Positions 1 through 9,134 of a stretch of DNA of 64,000 nucleotides are shown one piece after another. Below the pieces are notes generated by a model, which saw only the letters and a list, made by a program, of their open reading frames with translations, made no database searches and was not told where the DNA came from. A program made the position numbers and the translations under genes. The DNA is from Chryseobacterium sp. Leaf180. GTDB lineage: Bacteria > Bacteroidota > Bacteroidia > Flavobacteriales > Weeksellaceae. The stretch is taken from positions 1,304,450 through 1,368,449 of the forward strand of contig NZ_LMPJ01000001.1 in assembly GCF_001424585.1 (NCBI RefSeq). Direction: 5' to 3'. Positions within the stretch are counted from its first letter, which is position 1, and every line of letters begins with the position of its first letter.

Positions 1-604
1 CACCGCCGATTTCAAAAACCGAAATTTCATCTTTGCGGTAAAGATTTTCATTAAATTCTTTTAAAATTTCGTTTTCATTTTTAAAATTCAGAATAAAAGA
101 AATGAAACTCTGATGAAGATTCTGAATCAAAGTTTTAAGTTCAAAAATCTGCCGTGTCTGCGTGTACAGCGAGCCTGCCTGCGGAAATTCTGTGTAATCT
201 TTCTGTAAAACATTGACGCCGATTCCCACTATAAAATACCACTCGCCGTTCACTTTCTTTTTTTCAATTAAAATTCCGGCAACTTTTTTATGATTTATAA
301 TTAAATCATTTGGCCATTTAACAGAAACTTGGTTTTGTGTCACATTGGCAATGCAGTTTCTGAAAACTATCGCGGTACAGTAATTGAACATCAAATCTGG
401 CACAGAAATAAGGTCTTTTTTTACAGCAACAGAGTAAGCGATATTCTCGTCTGGCAGCGATTTCCAAGTATTTCCGTACTGTCCGCGGCCGCTTTTTTGG
501 TTAAAAGTGTAAAGACCAATAAAATCTGCTTCCGGATAAAGTAAAAACTGATGTATTTCGTCATTAGTAGAAGAGCACTCATCGCTGTAAAACAGATGGT
601 TCAT
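1..604 (-). CDS. birA: Biotin--[acetyl-CoA-carboxylase] ligase (BirA), 3' end outside window
   Basis: Partial gene: it starts at the ATG complementary to 602-604 and runs off the left edge of the window. About 201 residues are visible. The protein opens directly with the catalytic domain (MNHLFYSDECSSTND), so it has no N-terminal helix-turn-helix and should be a ligase without the DNA-binding repressor domain of E. coli BirA. The biotinyl-AMP loop GRGQYG lies at residues 39-44 and the KWPND motif at 96-100, followed by KKVAGILIE. The known family reaction is ATP-dependent attachment of biotin to the carboxyl carrier protein of acetyl-CoA carboxylase in the cytoplasm. It is divergent from rsfS with about 86 bases between the starts. 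The identification is firm; the C-terminal part cannot be judged. Confidence 0.93.
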   Translation of the reverse strand, partial: MNHLFYSDECSSTNDEIHQFLLYPEADFIGLYTFNQKSGRGQYGNTWKSLPDENIAYSVAVKKDLISVPDLMFNYCTAIVFRNCIANVTQNQVSVKWPNDLIINHKKVAGILIEKKKVNGEWYFIVGIGVNVLQKDYTEFPQAGSLYTQTRQIFELKTLIQNLHQSFISFILNFKNENEILKEFNENLYRKDEISVFEIGG

Positions 605-663
605 TTATGAAAACTTTAAGAATTATAGCGGATAAAAGTAAGCCTAAAGTGAAAGAAAAACAA

Positions 664-671
664 TAAATTTG
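664..671 (+). promoter_or_regulatory. -7 promoter element for rsfS-ftsH
   Basis: TAAATTTG matches the Bacteroidetes -7 consensus TAnnTTTG exactly and sits 19 bases before the rsfS ATG. No convincing -33 TTTG is present at the expected spacing, so the call rests on the -7 box and its position alone. Confidence 0.5.
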
Positions 672-690
672 CAGATTATAGTATATTTTA

Positions 691-1059
691 ATGAACAAAA
701 CGACAGAAAAGCAGGCTTTAATAGATAAAATTATAGAGGCATTACAGGATGTAAAAGCAGAAGACATCATGATTTTTGATCTTTCTAACATCGAAAACTC
801 TGTAGCAGAGACATTTGTCATCTGCAGCGGAAATTCAAACACTCAGGTTTCTGCACTTGCGGGTGCTGTAGAAAAAAAGGTTCGGAACGAGCTTCAGGAC
901 AGGCCTTGGCATGTAGAAGGTACAGAAAATGCGCTCTGGATTTTGGTAGATTATGTAACCGTAGTGGTGCACATTTTCCAGAAGCAGACGCGCGAGTATT
1001 ATGACATCGAAGAACTTTGGGGCGATGCAAAAATTACCAAGGTAGAAAATGTAATTTAA
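691..1059 (+). CDS. rsfS: Ribosome silencing factor RsfS (Iojap family)
   Basis: A 122-residue protein of normal family length. It shows the Iojap/RsfS pattern: an N-terminal helix followed by DIMIFDLSNIENSVAETFVI, then the WHVEG stretch and the C-terminal DYVTVVVHIFQKQTREYYDIEELW segment described here by its ends (residues about 88-111). RsfS family proteins bind ribosomal protein L14 (uL14) on the 50S subunit, block subunit joining and lower translation when nutrients run out. The gene sits 9 bases before ftsH and almost certainly shares its transcript. The rsfS-ftsH-cdsA-psd order is, to my knowledge, common in Flavobacteriia. Confidence 0.93.
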   Translation: MNKTTEKQALIDKIIEALQDVKAEDIMIFDLSNIENSVAETFVICSGNSNTQVSALAGAVEKKVRNELQDRPWHVEGTENALWILVDYVTVVVHIFQKQTREYYDIEELWGDAKITKVENVI

Positions 1060-1068
1060 AATTTTTAA

Positions 1069-3054
1069 ATGAATAATAAAGGATTTAACTGGTTTTTTCC
1101 GATCACGATAGTAGCGCTTTTGCTGTTTTTTGGATCCACGTTTTTGGGTGACAATTCGGCAAAAAGTATTGATGAAGATGCTTTTTTCAGAGATATGCAG
1201 GCGGGCAAAGTGAAAAGCGTGATGATCGATAAGCAGGCAGAGAAGGCAGATGTTTTTCTTACTGCGGCGGCAAAATCGGGTATGGCGAAAACCGAAGAAA
1301 GAGGTGTAGGTTTCCCTGGGATGGGAATGGCGGCTAACAAAGCTGACTACACTCTGAAATATGGCGATTTGCAGTTATTTTTACAGAATTTCGATAAAGT
1401 AAAAGCGGAAAATCCACAGATAAAAACATCCAAAGATTATGCAGCAGGAGATAATCCATTAGTTGGTTTCTTGCTTCAGGCATTGGTTTGGATTGCGATT
1501 TTGGGATTGTTTTATTTTATTCTTTTCAGAAAAATGGGCAGCGGTGGCGGTCCTGGCGGACAGATATTCTCGATTGGGAAATCTAAGGCAAAACTTTTTG
1601 ACGAGAAAGAAAAAATCCAGACCACTTTTAAAGATGTTGCAGGATTAGAAGGCGCAAAAGAAGAAGTGCAGGAAGTTGTGGATTTCCTTAAAAATTCTGA
1701 AAAATACACGAAACTTGGTGGTAAGATTCCAAAAGGAGTTTTATTGGTTGGTCCTCCGGGAACCGGTAAAACCTTATTGGCGAAAGCTGTGGCTGGTGAA
1801 GCTAAAGTTCCGTTCTTCTCACTTTCAGGTTCAGATTTCGTTGAAATGTTTGTGGGTGTTGGTGCTTCGAGAGTGCGAGATCTTTTTGCTCAGGCGAAAG
1901 CGAAATCTCCGGCAATTATTTTTATTGATGAGATTGATGCGATCGGTAGAGCAAGAGGGAAAAATAATTTTTCGGGCGGTAATGACGAACGTGAAAACAC
2001 TTTGAACCAGCTCCTTACAGAAATGGACGGTTTTGGAACTGACGTTAACGTAATCGTAATGGCTGCGACAAACAGAGCAGATATTCTGGACAAAGCTTTG
2101 ATGCGTGCAGGAAGATTTGACCGTTCAGTTTATGTAGATTTACCTGAACTTCATGAGAGAAGAGAGATTTTCGATGTCCATTTGAAGAAAATTAAACTTG
2201 ATGATAATGTAGACCGTGAATTTTTGGCTAAACAAACGCCGGGATTCTCTGGAGCAGATATTGCCAACGTATGTAATGAAGCGGCTTTGATCGCTGCAAG
2301 AAACAGTCATGAATCAGTTACTAAACAGGATTTCTTAGATGCGGTTGACCGTATTATCGGTGGTCTTGAGAAGAAAAATATGGCCATTAAACCTTCAGAA
2401 AAGAAGCGGGTTGCTTATCATGAAGCAGGTCACGCGACGATTTCATGGTTGGTAGAGCACGCTTCGCCTTTGTTGAAAGTGACGATTGTTCCGAGAGGCC
2501 GCTCGTTAGGTGCTGCATGGTATTTACCGGAAGAACGTCAGCTGACAACAACGGAGCAAATGCTTGATATGATGTGCGCGACTTTAGGCGGAAGAGCAGC
2601 TGAGCAGGTGATATTTAATAATATTTCTACCGGTGCACTTTCCGATCTTGAAACGGTAACAAAACGTGCTCAGGCCATGGTTACGGTATATGGTTTGAGT
2701 CCGAGCATCGGTAATATTTCTTATTACGACAGTTCTGGTCAGTCTGAATATAATTTCGGAAAGCCTTATTCTGAAGAAACAGCTTCTAAAATAGACCGTG
2801 AGATTAAAGCGATTATTGAAAACCAGTATGATCGCGCGGTGCAGATTCTGACCGAAAACAAAGATAAACTGGATACTTTAGCGAAAAAACTTTTAGAAAA
2901 AGAAGTTATTTTCCGTGAAGATTTAGAAGAAATATTCGGTGAACGTGCTTGGGATCCGGAACTGACGGAAAGACCTGTGACAGGAGCAATCCCGATTATG
3001 GAGAAAGAGGAAGAAGGTGCCGTAGTAGCACCGGAAAGTCCGACTCAATTATAA
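1069..3054 (+). CDS. ftsH: ATP-dependent zinc metalloprotease FtsH
   Basis: A 661-residue membrane AAA+ protease that degrades misfolded or regulated membrane and cytosolic proteins. Membrane segments lie at about residues 7-26 and 131-154, with an extracytoplasmic domain between them. The AAA module has Walker A GPPGTGKT at 228-235, Walker B IIFIDEID at 283-290 and the second region of homology near 335-352 ([10 protein letters not shown]...RAGRFDR). The zinc motif HEAGH is at 451-455. The C-terminus is acidic and low in complexity ([18 protein letters not shown]). Length and order of domains are as expected. It follows rsfS by 9 bases and ends before a strong terminator. Confidence 0.98.
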   Translation: MNNKGFNWFFPITIVALLLFFGSTFLGDNSAKSIDEDAFFRDMQAGKVKSVMIDKQAEKADVFLTAAAKSGMAKTEERGVGFPGMGMAANKADYTLKYGDLQLFLQNFDKVKAENPQIKTSKDYAAGDNPLVGFLLQALVWIAILGLFYFILFRKMGSGGGPGGQIFSIGKSKAKLFDEKEKIQTTFKDVAGLEGAKEEVQEVVDFLKNSEKYTKLGGKIPKGVLLVGPPGTGKTLLAKAVAGEAKVPFFSLSGSDFVEMFVGVGASRVRDLFAQAKAKSPAIIFIDEIDAIGRARGKNNFSGGNDERENTLNQLLTEMDGFGTDVNVIVMAATNRADILDKALMRAGRFDRSVYVDLPELHERREIFDVHLKKIKLDDNVDREFLAKQTPGFSGADIANVCNEAALIAARNSHESVTKQDFLDAVDRIIGGLEKKNMAIKPSEKKRVAYHEAGHATISWLVEHASPLLKVTIVPRGRSLGAAWYLPEERQLTTTEQMLDMMCATLGGRAAEQVIFNNISTGALSDLETVTKRAQAMVTVYGLSPSIGNISYYDSSGQSEYNFGKPYSEETASKIDREIKAIIENQYDRAVQILTENKDKLDTLAKKLLEKEVIFREDLEEIFGERAWDPELTERPVTGAIPIMEKEEEGAVVAPESPTQL

Positions 3055-3070
3055 CAAAATTTGCAAATAC

Positions 3071-3104
3071 AAGCCCGCCGATGTCAGCATTGGCGGGTTT
3101 TTTT
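3071..3104 (+). terminator. Rho-independent terminator after ftsH
   Basis: Stem CCCGCC (3074-3079) pairs with GGCGGG (3092-3097), extended by G-T and A-T pairs, followed by a run of seven T. Confidence 0.9.
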
Positions 3105-3181
3105 ATAATCTGCAGCTTATTATACGATTCAAATATAATTTATTTTCTATTTTTGTATAAAGTTGTCTAAAAAAACAAAAC

Positions 3182-3763
3182 TTGAGTTTATTCAAAAAAA
3201 TTGTCAGCAAACTTACCAATCAGCCTGAAGAGGCTGAAAAACAGAGTTTGGAGAAGCTTGGAGATTCGCTGAAAAATGCAGATCTCGACTACAAGTTTGC
3301 ACAATTGTTTACACACTCAGGCGGGTTTTTTAATTACTGTGCAGACGAGGCTGAGGCTTTGCAGATTCTCAATCAGATTTTGAAGATCGAAGATATCAAT
3401 TCGGTTTTCTGTTGTGATAAAGACCTGCAGAATTTTCTCAATGTTTTGAAAGTGCCTTTCAGCAAAGATCTTGAACTTTCAAATGATGCCGCATTTATTA
3501 CCTGCGAATATCTGATTGCGTATGACGGAAGAATCATGCTTTCGCATAACAATATTCTGCATTATCACTCATCGAGAATGCCGTCTAAGATTATTATTAT
3601 GGCCAATGTTTCGCAAATTGTGAATAATCTGAATGACGCGATGGGCAAAATAAAACGCACCGGAAATATTAAAAATCTTACGTCGATCAGCGGCAATCAT
3701 TCTAAACTCGATACAGCGACAAATAACAATACCAAACTGTTTTTGCTCCTTCTGGAAGACTGA
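3182..3763 (+). CDS. LUD-domain (LutC/YkgG-like) protein
   Basis: A 193-residue protein with a TTG start (ttg-agt-tta-ttc); no ATG fits in frame near the beginning. The central part (about residues 60-180), with NDAAFITCEYLIAYDGRIML and SKIIIMANVSQIVNNLNDAM, resembles the LUD domain of LutC/LldG-type proteins, which in other bacteria take part in L-lactate oxidation together with the iron-sulfur protein LutB. No lutA or lutB partner is nearby, so a lactate role cannot be claimed. The gene lies between ftsH and cdsA, 22 bases before cdsA, and is probably cotranscribed with cdsA and psd. The family assignment is moderately sure; the function is unknown. Confidence 0.7.
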   Translation: MSLFKKIVSKLTNQPEEAEKQSLEKLGDSLKNADLDYKFAQLFTHSGGFFNYCADEAEALQILNQILKIEDINSVFCCDKDLQNFLNVLKVPFSKDLELSNDAAFITCEYLIAYDGRIMLSHNNILHYHSSRMPSKIIIMANVSQIVNNLNDAMGKIKRTGNIKNLTSISGNHSKLDTATNNNTKLFLLLLED

Positions 3764-3785
3764 TCTCATTTCTAAACCATTTATT

Positions 3786-4658
3786 TTGGATAAAAATCTA
3801 CTTCTCAGAACGCTTTCCGGTATTGTCTACACTGCCATTATTATTTTTTGTACAACGCCATTCGGAGCTCAGTTAATCAACTCTGTTTCTCCCGATCTTG
3901 TAAAACCGCATCAGCTGTATTACGGCTTAATCTGTTTTTTTCTGATTGTCGGAACCTGGGAATGTATTAAGATAATGAAGTTCGGAAACGGCTACGAAAA
4001 ATGGGTTGTTTTTCCTTTGGTAGGTGTTGTTTTTTATATTTTCTCTAAAAGATTTTTTTATCACGATTTTTATTTTAATTTCAGGATTTCAGAAATTCTG
4101 GCGATTGCACTGATCGGAATTGCCGTTGTTACTTTATTTAAATTTGCCAGCGAACTGTACGTGGATAGCGGTAAATTGATTTTCACAGTAATCTACGTGG
4201 CTTTGCCGTTTTCTTTCGCTTTAGGATTACCAAAATATACTTCCTACGATTCTACTTTCTCGTATGAAGTTTTGTTTCTATTCATCTTAATCTGGAGCAG
4301 CGATACCTTCGCTTATATCGTCGGGCGAACCATAGGAAAGCATAAGATGGCGCCAAAAATTTCACCTAAAAAAACCTGGGAAGGCTACTTCGGCGGTGTG
4401 ATTCTTACTTTGATATTGTCTTATTTTGTTGAAATGTATCAGCCGCAGCTTCGCGGAAACTGGATGGTGGTTGGTTTTCTCATTGCTATCTTTGCTCCTC
4501 TGGGTGATCTGGTAGAAAGCCAGCTTAAACGTACTTTTGGCGTGAAAGACAGCGGAAACATTATGCCGGGACACGGTGGCGTGCTCGACCGTTTAGACAG
4601 TTTTATTCTCTGCGTGCCGGTCGTTTATCTTTATTTTATTTTAGAAAAACTTATATAA
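3786..4658 (+). CDS. cdsA: Phosphatidate cytidylyltransferase (CDP-diglyceride synthase)
   Basis: A 290-residue polytopic membrane enzyme with a TTG start (ttg-gat-aaa-aat). It makes CDP-diacylglycerol from CTP and phosphatidic acid, the branch point to phosphatidylserine, phosphatidylethanolamine and anionic phospholipids. Its C-terminal half carries the family features: SSDTFAYIVGRTIGKHKMAP (171-190), KISPKKTWEG (191-200) and the signature from APLGDLVESQLKR through KDSGNIMPGHGGVLDRLDS (237-272). Several hydrophobic segments precede these. The next gene, 7 bases downstream, encodes phosphatidylserine decarboxylase, so consecutive steps of phospholipid synthesis sit together. Confidence 0.96.
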   Translation: MDKNLLLRTLSGIVYTAIIIFCTTPFGAQLINSVSPDLVKPHQLYYGLICFFLIVGTWECIKIMKFGNGYEKWVVFPLVGVVFYIFSKRFFYHDFYFNFRISEILAIALIGIAVVTLFKFASELYVDSGKLIFTVIYVALPFSFALGLPKYTSYDSTFSYEVLFLFILIWSSDTFAYIVGRTIGKHKMAPKISPKKTWEGYFGGVILTLILSYFVEMYQPQLRGNWMVVGFLIAIFAPLGDLVESQLKRTFGVKDSGNIMPGHGGVLDRLDSFILCVPVVYLYFILEKLI

Positions 4659-4665
4659 ATATATA

Positions 4666-5319
4666 ATGAAATTACACAAAGAATCGAAAGGGACGATTAT
4701 CGTGGCAACGGTACTTTTCGCTGCCATCGCCATCACTTCGATCTATTTTCTCGAAATGTGGTCGCTGCTGATCATTGTTCCGATGTTGCTTATTTACGGT
4801 CTTGTTTTCTGGTTTTTCAGAGTGCCGAACCGCGATATTTTTGATCATACAGAAAATGTCATTGCACCTGTAGACGGTAAAGTGGTGATGATAAAAGAAG
4901 TGGTGGAAACCGAGTTTCTGAAGCAGCCATCTATTCAGATTTCTATTTTTATGTCTCCTTTAAATGTGCATATCTGCCGTTTTCCTGTTTCGGGGAATGT
5001 GATTTATAAGAAATATCATCCCGGAAAATATCTTGTTGCCTGGCACGAAAAATCTTCCACAGAAAACGAAAGAACAACAGTTGCAGTAGAAAGTCTCACG
5101 CATCATAAAGTGGTCTTCAGACAGATTGCGGGTTACGTTGCAAGGCGTATCGTTTTTTACTGTAAAGAAGGTGATCAGGCAAAAGCCGGTCACGAGTTTG
5201 GTTTCATCAAATTCGGTTCGCGTATGGATATTTTCCTTCCTCTGGATACTGAGATTATATGTAAAATCGGTGACAAAACAAAAGGCGGTACCGACATCAT
5301 CGCAAAAATGAAAGATTAA
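4666..5319 (+). CDS. psd: Phosphatidylserine decarboxylase, short Psd family
   Basis: A 217-residue enzyme that converts phosphatidylserine to phosphatidylethanolamine. Hydrophobic segments at about residues 10-29 and 33-52 anchor it to the membrane. The conserved core includes APVDGKV (67-73), FMSPLNVHICRFPVSG (95-110) and the C-terminal FGSRMDIFLP (183-192). G184-S185 is the predicted self-cleavage site at which S185 becomes the pyruvoyl cofactor. The size fits the short proenzyme family rather than the roughly 300-residue E. coli type. It follows cdsA by 7 bases and is closed by a terminator hairpin at 5341. Confidence 0.94.
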   Translation: MKLHKESKGTIIVATVLFAAIAITSIYFLEMWSLLIIVPMLLIYGLVFWFFRVPNRDIFDHTENVIAPVDGKVVMIKEVVETEFLKQPSIQISIFMSPLNVHICRFPVSGNVIYKKYHPGKYLVAWHEKSSTENERTTVAVESLTHHKVVFRQIAGYVARRIVFYCKEGDQAKAGHEFGFIKFGSRMDIFLPLDTEIICKIGDKTKGGTDIIAKMKD

Positions 5320-5340
5320 TTTAGTTGAGGAGATATAATT

Positions 5341-5367
5341 AAGAAGAACAGCAGTGTTCTTCTTTTT
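5341..5367 (+). terminator. Terminator after psd
   Basis: Perfect 10-base stem AAGAAGAACA / TGTTCTTCTT with a GCAG loop, running into TTTTTT. Confidence 0.8.
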
Positions 5368-5451
5368 TGTTTGAAACGGATATGTAAATTATTTCTTGCA
5401 GATATGGTATTTTTATATGATATTTGAAAATCACTTAATTAAAATATAAAT

Positions 5452-6774
5452 ATGAAAAAACTTTTACTGTTTCTGCCTTTAATTTCTAACTTATTCACAG
5501 CGCAAACAACGATTAATGTATTTTCGCAAATTACGTTTTATGATGGTTATGCCACGACTAATACAGCTTCTACGCCTGCGAATGTGACGAGACTGGCGAA
5601 TTACCGCTACACAAAGAAACTTACCGATGCGGAACTGAATACTTTTCAGAATAAAATTCAGATGAATGTGACAATTGGCGCACTCTGTGACAACTATGAT
5701 AGAATTGGAGGCGTACATCTGGCATTGGTTCCAAAAAATCAGGTTTCGTACACGCTGAGTGATGTGAATGTAAAACGCATAGAAATCGGCCGCTACATTA
5801 CACCGTTTATGAATAAAAATGTGTCGCCGACTTCGGTTCCTTACACTTTTGAAGTTGATAATTTATACTCGGTTTTCAGCAGCACATCGATCCGAAATAT
5901 GTATGATATTTATATCGAACTGGATGTTTTTGGTGTGCCGTATGCTGCCAATACGCAGGTTGCGGGTTGTGCCAACCGAAATGACGTTTTTGCAGGAACT
6001 TTAAATTTTGTTACTTACAACGATCCCGCAGTTCCTAATTTATATAATAATCTTCTTCCATTGCTCGATTCTAATGAGTTGAATAATTATAACAACACGG
6101 ATCAACCCGGACAAACTGTGCGTCTGGTAAATTTCAATTTAAACCAAAGCACAGGCAGTGCAAAATTTTTTATTACCACAACGCCGCACGGTGCCAACAG
6201 TGGCGGTGAAGAATATGTGCGCAGACAGAATATCGTTACGCTCGATAATGCTCAGATGATGACATTTACGCCCGGAGGAAAATCTTGCGAACCGTACAGA
6301 ATGTATAATACGCAGCCAAACGGAATTTACGGCAGTTCTGCGCAAACTCAAGGCTGGTGGACGGCTTGGAATAACTGGTGCCCAGGAGATGCAGTACCGA
6401 TCAGAAGTTTTTCTGTTGGATCTCTAAGCGGTGGCGCTCATACTTTAAAATATGAAGTTCCTACTGCGCAGTTTGTGGGGCAGGATGGAAGAATTGTGCT
6501 TTCCCTATATATGCAGAGCAATAATAATCTTCTTGCTGTGAAAGATGTTTCGACCATAGATGTATCAATTTATCCCAATCCTACGGCTGACTTTGTAAAC
6601 ATTAAAGCACAGGAAAAGATAAGAATGGTGGAAGTTTTCAATATGGAAGGAAGAAAACTGTTTTCCGGTAAAGATTCAAAAATCGATTTCAGTGCGTACC
6701 CGAGTGGAACTTACGTGATGTCTGTTGAACTGCAAGACGGAACGCAGTTTAAGCATAAAATCATTAGAAAATAA
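5452..6774 (+). CDS. Secreted PNGase F-like protein with T9SS type A sorting domain
   Basis: A 440-residue protein: signal peptide (about 1-17, ending FTAQ), a PNGase F-like body (about 20-360) and a T9SS type A C-terminal domain (about 368-440, starting VSIYPNPTADFVNI and ending KHKIIRK). Similarity to Elizabethkingia PNGase F is visible by eye: CDNYDRIGG corresponds to CDEWDRYAN, EIGRYITPF to EIGRFITPY, and WCPGDAVPIR to WCPGMAVPTR. The known catalytic residues D60, E118 and E206 of PNGase F appear to align with D83, E156 and E254. The family releases N-glycans from glycoproteins. Export is inferred to be through the Sec system and then T9SS to the surface or medium. It stands alone between two terminators. 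The fold call is good; the activity is inferred. Confidence 0.8.
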   Translation: MKKLLLFLPLISNLFTAQTTINVFSQITFYDGYATTNTASTPANVTRLANYRYTKKLTDAELNTFQNKIQMNVTIGALCDNYDRIGGVHLALVPKNQVSYTLSDVNVKRIEIGRYITPFMNKNVSPTSVPYTFEVDNLYSVFSSTSIRNMYDIYIELDVFGVPYAANTQVAGCANRNDVFAGTLNFVTYNDPAVPNLYNNLLPLLDSNELNNYNNTDQPGQTVRLVNFNLNQSTGSAKFFITTTPHGANSGGEEYVRRQNIVTLDNAQMMTFTPGGKSCEPYRMYNTQPNGIYGSSAQTQGWWTAWNNWCPGDAVPIRSFSVGSLSGGAHTLKYEVPTAQFVGQDGRIVLSLYMQSNNNLLAVKDVSTIDVSIYPNPTADFVNIKAQEKIRMVEVFNMEGRKLFSGKDSKIDFSAYPSGTYVMSVELQDGTQFKHKIIRK

Positions 6775-6828
6775 CTTTTTAAATTTTGAAACGCAGTGAA
6801 GGCTTCCTCATTGCAAAAAGAAAATTTT

Positions 6829-6864
6829 GTGCGCTGTGACGGTTTGTTCGCTGCGCACTTTTTT
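6829..6864 (+). terminator. Terminator after the PNGase F-like gene
   Basis: GTGCGC (6829-6834) pairs with GCGCAC (6853-6858), followed by TTTTTTG. Confidence 0.75.
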
Positions 6865-6877
6865 GTTTCTGGTAAGA

Positions 6878-7225
6878 CTATTTTATGCAAGCTTTTACTT
6901 TATTTAAAATCGAATGAATATCCTCAATGGGAATATCTCTGTCTGGATGAAGCAGCATAATTTTAAATTTTTTCCTGCCTTCGCTAAGAAGTAGTGGATG
7001 ATTGATGCGGTCTCCGTGATAAAAACTGATGTAATGCAAGCCATGCTTTTTACTGAAATACAGATAGCAAAGCATTTTCTTTTTAAACTTAAAAAACGGT
7101 AGTCCGAAACTTAAAGTCTCTGTGATGTTTTCAGGATCTGATGCTAAAATCTGCTGTCTGATATATAAAAGGATGATTCTTTCAGGCTCTTTAATTCTGA
7201 AAAAATATTCCTGCAGCGGATTCAT
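6878..7225 (-). CDS. DUF1801 family protein
   Basis: A 115-residue cytosolic protein. It matches the DUF1801/YdhG-type pattern: a short helical start with EPERIILLYIRQQIL, then PENITETLSFGLPFFKFKKK, a core of beta-strands (LCYLYFSKKHGLHYISFYHG) and a C-terminal helix. Some members of this superfamily have been called iron chaperones, but the role of this type is unknown. The gene begins 17 bases after the ABC exporter stop and so is probably in the same transcript. Confidence 0.75.
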   Translation of the reverse strand: MNPLQEYFFRIKEPERIILLYIRQQILASDPENITETLSFGLPFFKFKKKMLCYLYFSKKHGLHYISFYHGDRINHPLLLSEGRKKFKIMLLHPDRDIPIEDIHSILNKVKACIK

Positions 7226-7242
7226 ATCAGTTCAATAGAAAT

Positions 7243-9081
7243 TTAGTCAAAATTCTGAAGTTCGACAAGTTTGTGATAGGTTCCTTTTTGTGCTAAAAGC
7301 TCGTGATGTGTTCCCTGTTCTACGATATCGCCTTTTTCCATCACTACAATCCAGTCGGCTTTTTGTATGGTTGAAAGTCGGTGAGCGATGACCAGTGAAG
7401 TACGGTTTTCCATCATTTTCTCAAGGGCATCCTGCACAAATTTCTCAGATTCTGTATCAAGTGCCGAGGTGGCTTCATCCAGAATCATGATCGGTGGATT
7501 TTTCAGAACAGCTCTTGCGATAGAAACGCGCTGTTTCTGTCCGCCCGAAAGTTTGCCGCCATCGTCTCCAATATTTGTGTCGTAACCATCCGGAAGCTGA
7601 GTGACGAAAAGATCGGCGTTGGCAATTTTTGCTGCTGCAATCACTTCTTCACGCGTGGCATCAGGTTTCCCCATCAAAATATTATTGTACACAGAATCAT
7701 TAAAAAGAACCGATTCCTGCGTCACCATCCCGAGAAGTTTGCGGTATTCTTTCAGTCTTAAATGTTTGATATCAACACCATCAATAAGAATCGCGCCTTG
7801 CGAAACATCGTAAAAACGGGCAAGAAGATTGGCGATTGTGGTTTTTCCGCTGCCGCTTTGCCCTACAAGCGCTATGGTTTTTCCTTTTGGAATATTTAAA
7901 CTGAAGTTTTTAAGGATGAGATTCGATTTATCATAATAGAAACCGATATCTTTAAATTCGATATGATTGTTCAGATTTGAGATCGAAACAGGCTCTGCAA
8001 CTTCTTCAATTCGCACATCAGCATCCAAAATTTCCAAAACTCTTTTCAACGAAGCTTCACCTTTCTGTACACTGGATATGGAGTTTGACAAGCTTTTTAC
8101 CGGAGGCAGAATCTGGAAGAAAATCCCAAGGAAAACCAGGAAATCTGCGGGAGAAATGCTCTGTTCAACAATAATCTGCTTTCCGCCGTACCAGGCTATG
8201 ATTAAAAAAGTGACTGAACCTAAAAATTCGCTCATCGGAGAAGCGAGTTCTTTTTTTCTGCCAAGACGTATTGAACTGTTAATCCATCGCTGCATAGATT
8301 GCATAAAACGCGTATCCATAATTTTTTCGGCACTGAAAATCTTAATGACTTTGGTTGATTTCAGCGTTTCATCCACGATTGAGAAAATAGTTCCCATCTC
8401 ATGTTGTGCCTCTTGGGAGTCTTTTTTCAGACTTTTCCCGATGAGCGCGATCATTGTCCCCATGACCGGCAAAACGAGAAGTGAGAAAAGTGTCATTTCA
8501 GGGCTCAGGAAAAATAAAGTAAGCAAAGTGCTGATCAGCATAAACGGCGCATTAATCAGATCCACAAGACTTCCAAGAATACTACCTTCAACTTCGCCAA
8601 CATCATTCGACATTCTCGACATCAAATCTCCTTTGCGGCTCTCTGTAAAGAATGAAACCGGCAACGAGAGAATTTTACGGTACATCTCACCACGAAGATC
8701 TTTGGTAACGCCGACACGGTAATTAATAAGTAAATAAGATCCCAAATATCTGAAGAGATTACGCAGCAAAAACATAAAAGAAGTGATCACGCATAGCCAC
8801 GCAAGCACTTTCAGTGAGCCATAATCTGACACGAGCGTTTGTACGTAATAGTTGGCGTATTCTTTTAAATAAGCAAAAAAATCAATGATATTTCCGGAAT
8901 AAACTGGTGCCGACTCGTACTTTTCTGGCTTTATGGTTCCGAAAAGCATTCCCAAGACCGGTAAAATTGTTCCTAATGAAGCAATCTGAAATACAGAATA
9001 CATCAAATTAAAAAGTAAACTTCCGTATATATATTTGCGGTGAGGCTTGGCGAATCTGAGTATTTTTTGGTAGTCGTTCAT
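7243..9081 (-). CDS. ABC exporter, fused permease and ATPase (MsbA/lipid-exporter type)
   Basis: A 612-residue half-transporter that should act as a homodimer in the inner membrane. The N-terminal part (about 15-330) is a six-helix ABC transmembrane domain. The nucleotide-binding domain has Walker A GQSGSGKTT (407-415), Q-loop VTQESVLF, signature LSGGQKQR (511-518), Walker B IMILDEATSALD (531-542) and the H-loop histidine at 567. The overall pattern is that of MsbA-like exporters of lipid A precursors or other amphiphiles, but the substrate cannot be read from sequence. A TAATTTTG element (9107-9100) lies 18 bases before the start. It is followed at 17 bases by a DUF1801 gene. Confidence 0.92.
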   Translation of the reverse strand: MNDYQKILRFAKPHRKYIYGSLLFNLMYSVFQIASLGTILPVLGMLFGTIKPEKYESAPVYSGNIIDFFAYLKEYANYYVQTLVSDYGSLKVLAWLCVITSFMFLLRNLFRYLGSYLLINYRVGVTKDLRGEMYRKILSLPVSFFTESRKGDLMSRMSNDVGEVEGSILGSLVDLINAPFMLISTLLTLFFLSPEMTLFSLLVLPVMGTMIALIGKSLKKDSQEAQHEMGTIFSIVDETLKSTKVIKIFSAEKIMDTRFMQSMQRWINSSIRLGRKKELASPMSEFLGSVTFLIIAWYGGKQIIVEQSISPADFLVFLGIFFQILPPVKSLSNSISSVQKGEASLKRVLEILDADVRIEEVAEPVSISNLNNHIEFKDIGFYYDKSNLILKNFSLNIPKGKTIALVGQSGSGKTTIANLLARFYDVSQGAILIDGVDIKHLRLKEYRKLLGMVTQESVLFNDSVYNNILMGKPDATREEVIAAAKIANADLFVTQLPDGYDTNIGDDGGKLSGGQKQRVSIARAVLKNPPIMILDEATSALDTESEKFVQDALEKMMENRTSLVIAHRLSTIQKADWIVVMEKGDIVEQGTHHELLAQKGTYHKLVELQNFD

Positions 9082-9134
9082 TCAGGAAAATTGAAAAAGC
9101 AAAATTAATTAAAATATAGGATAAGACGGTTTAA

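Noticed and set aside
7967..8722. 251-codon open frame opposite the ABC exporter
   Set aside because: Antisense shadow of a gene with intact ABC motifs; its composition is Ser/Arg/Ile-rich without domain features.
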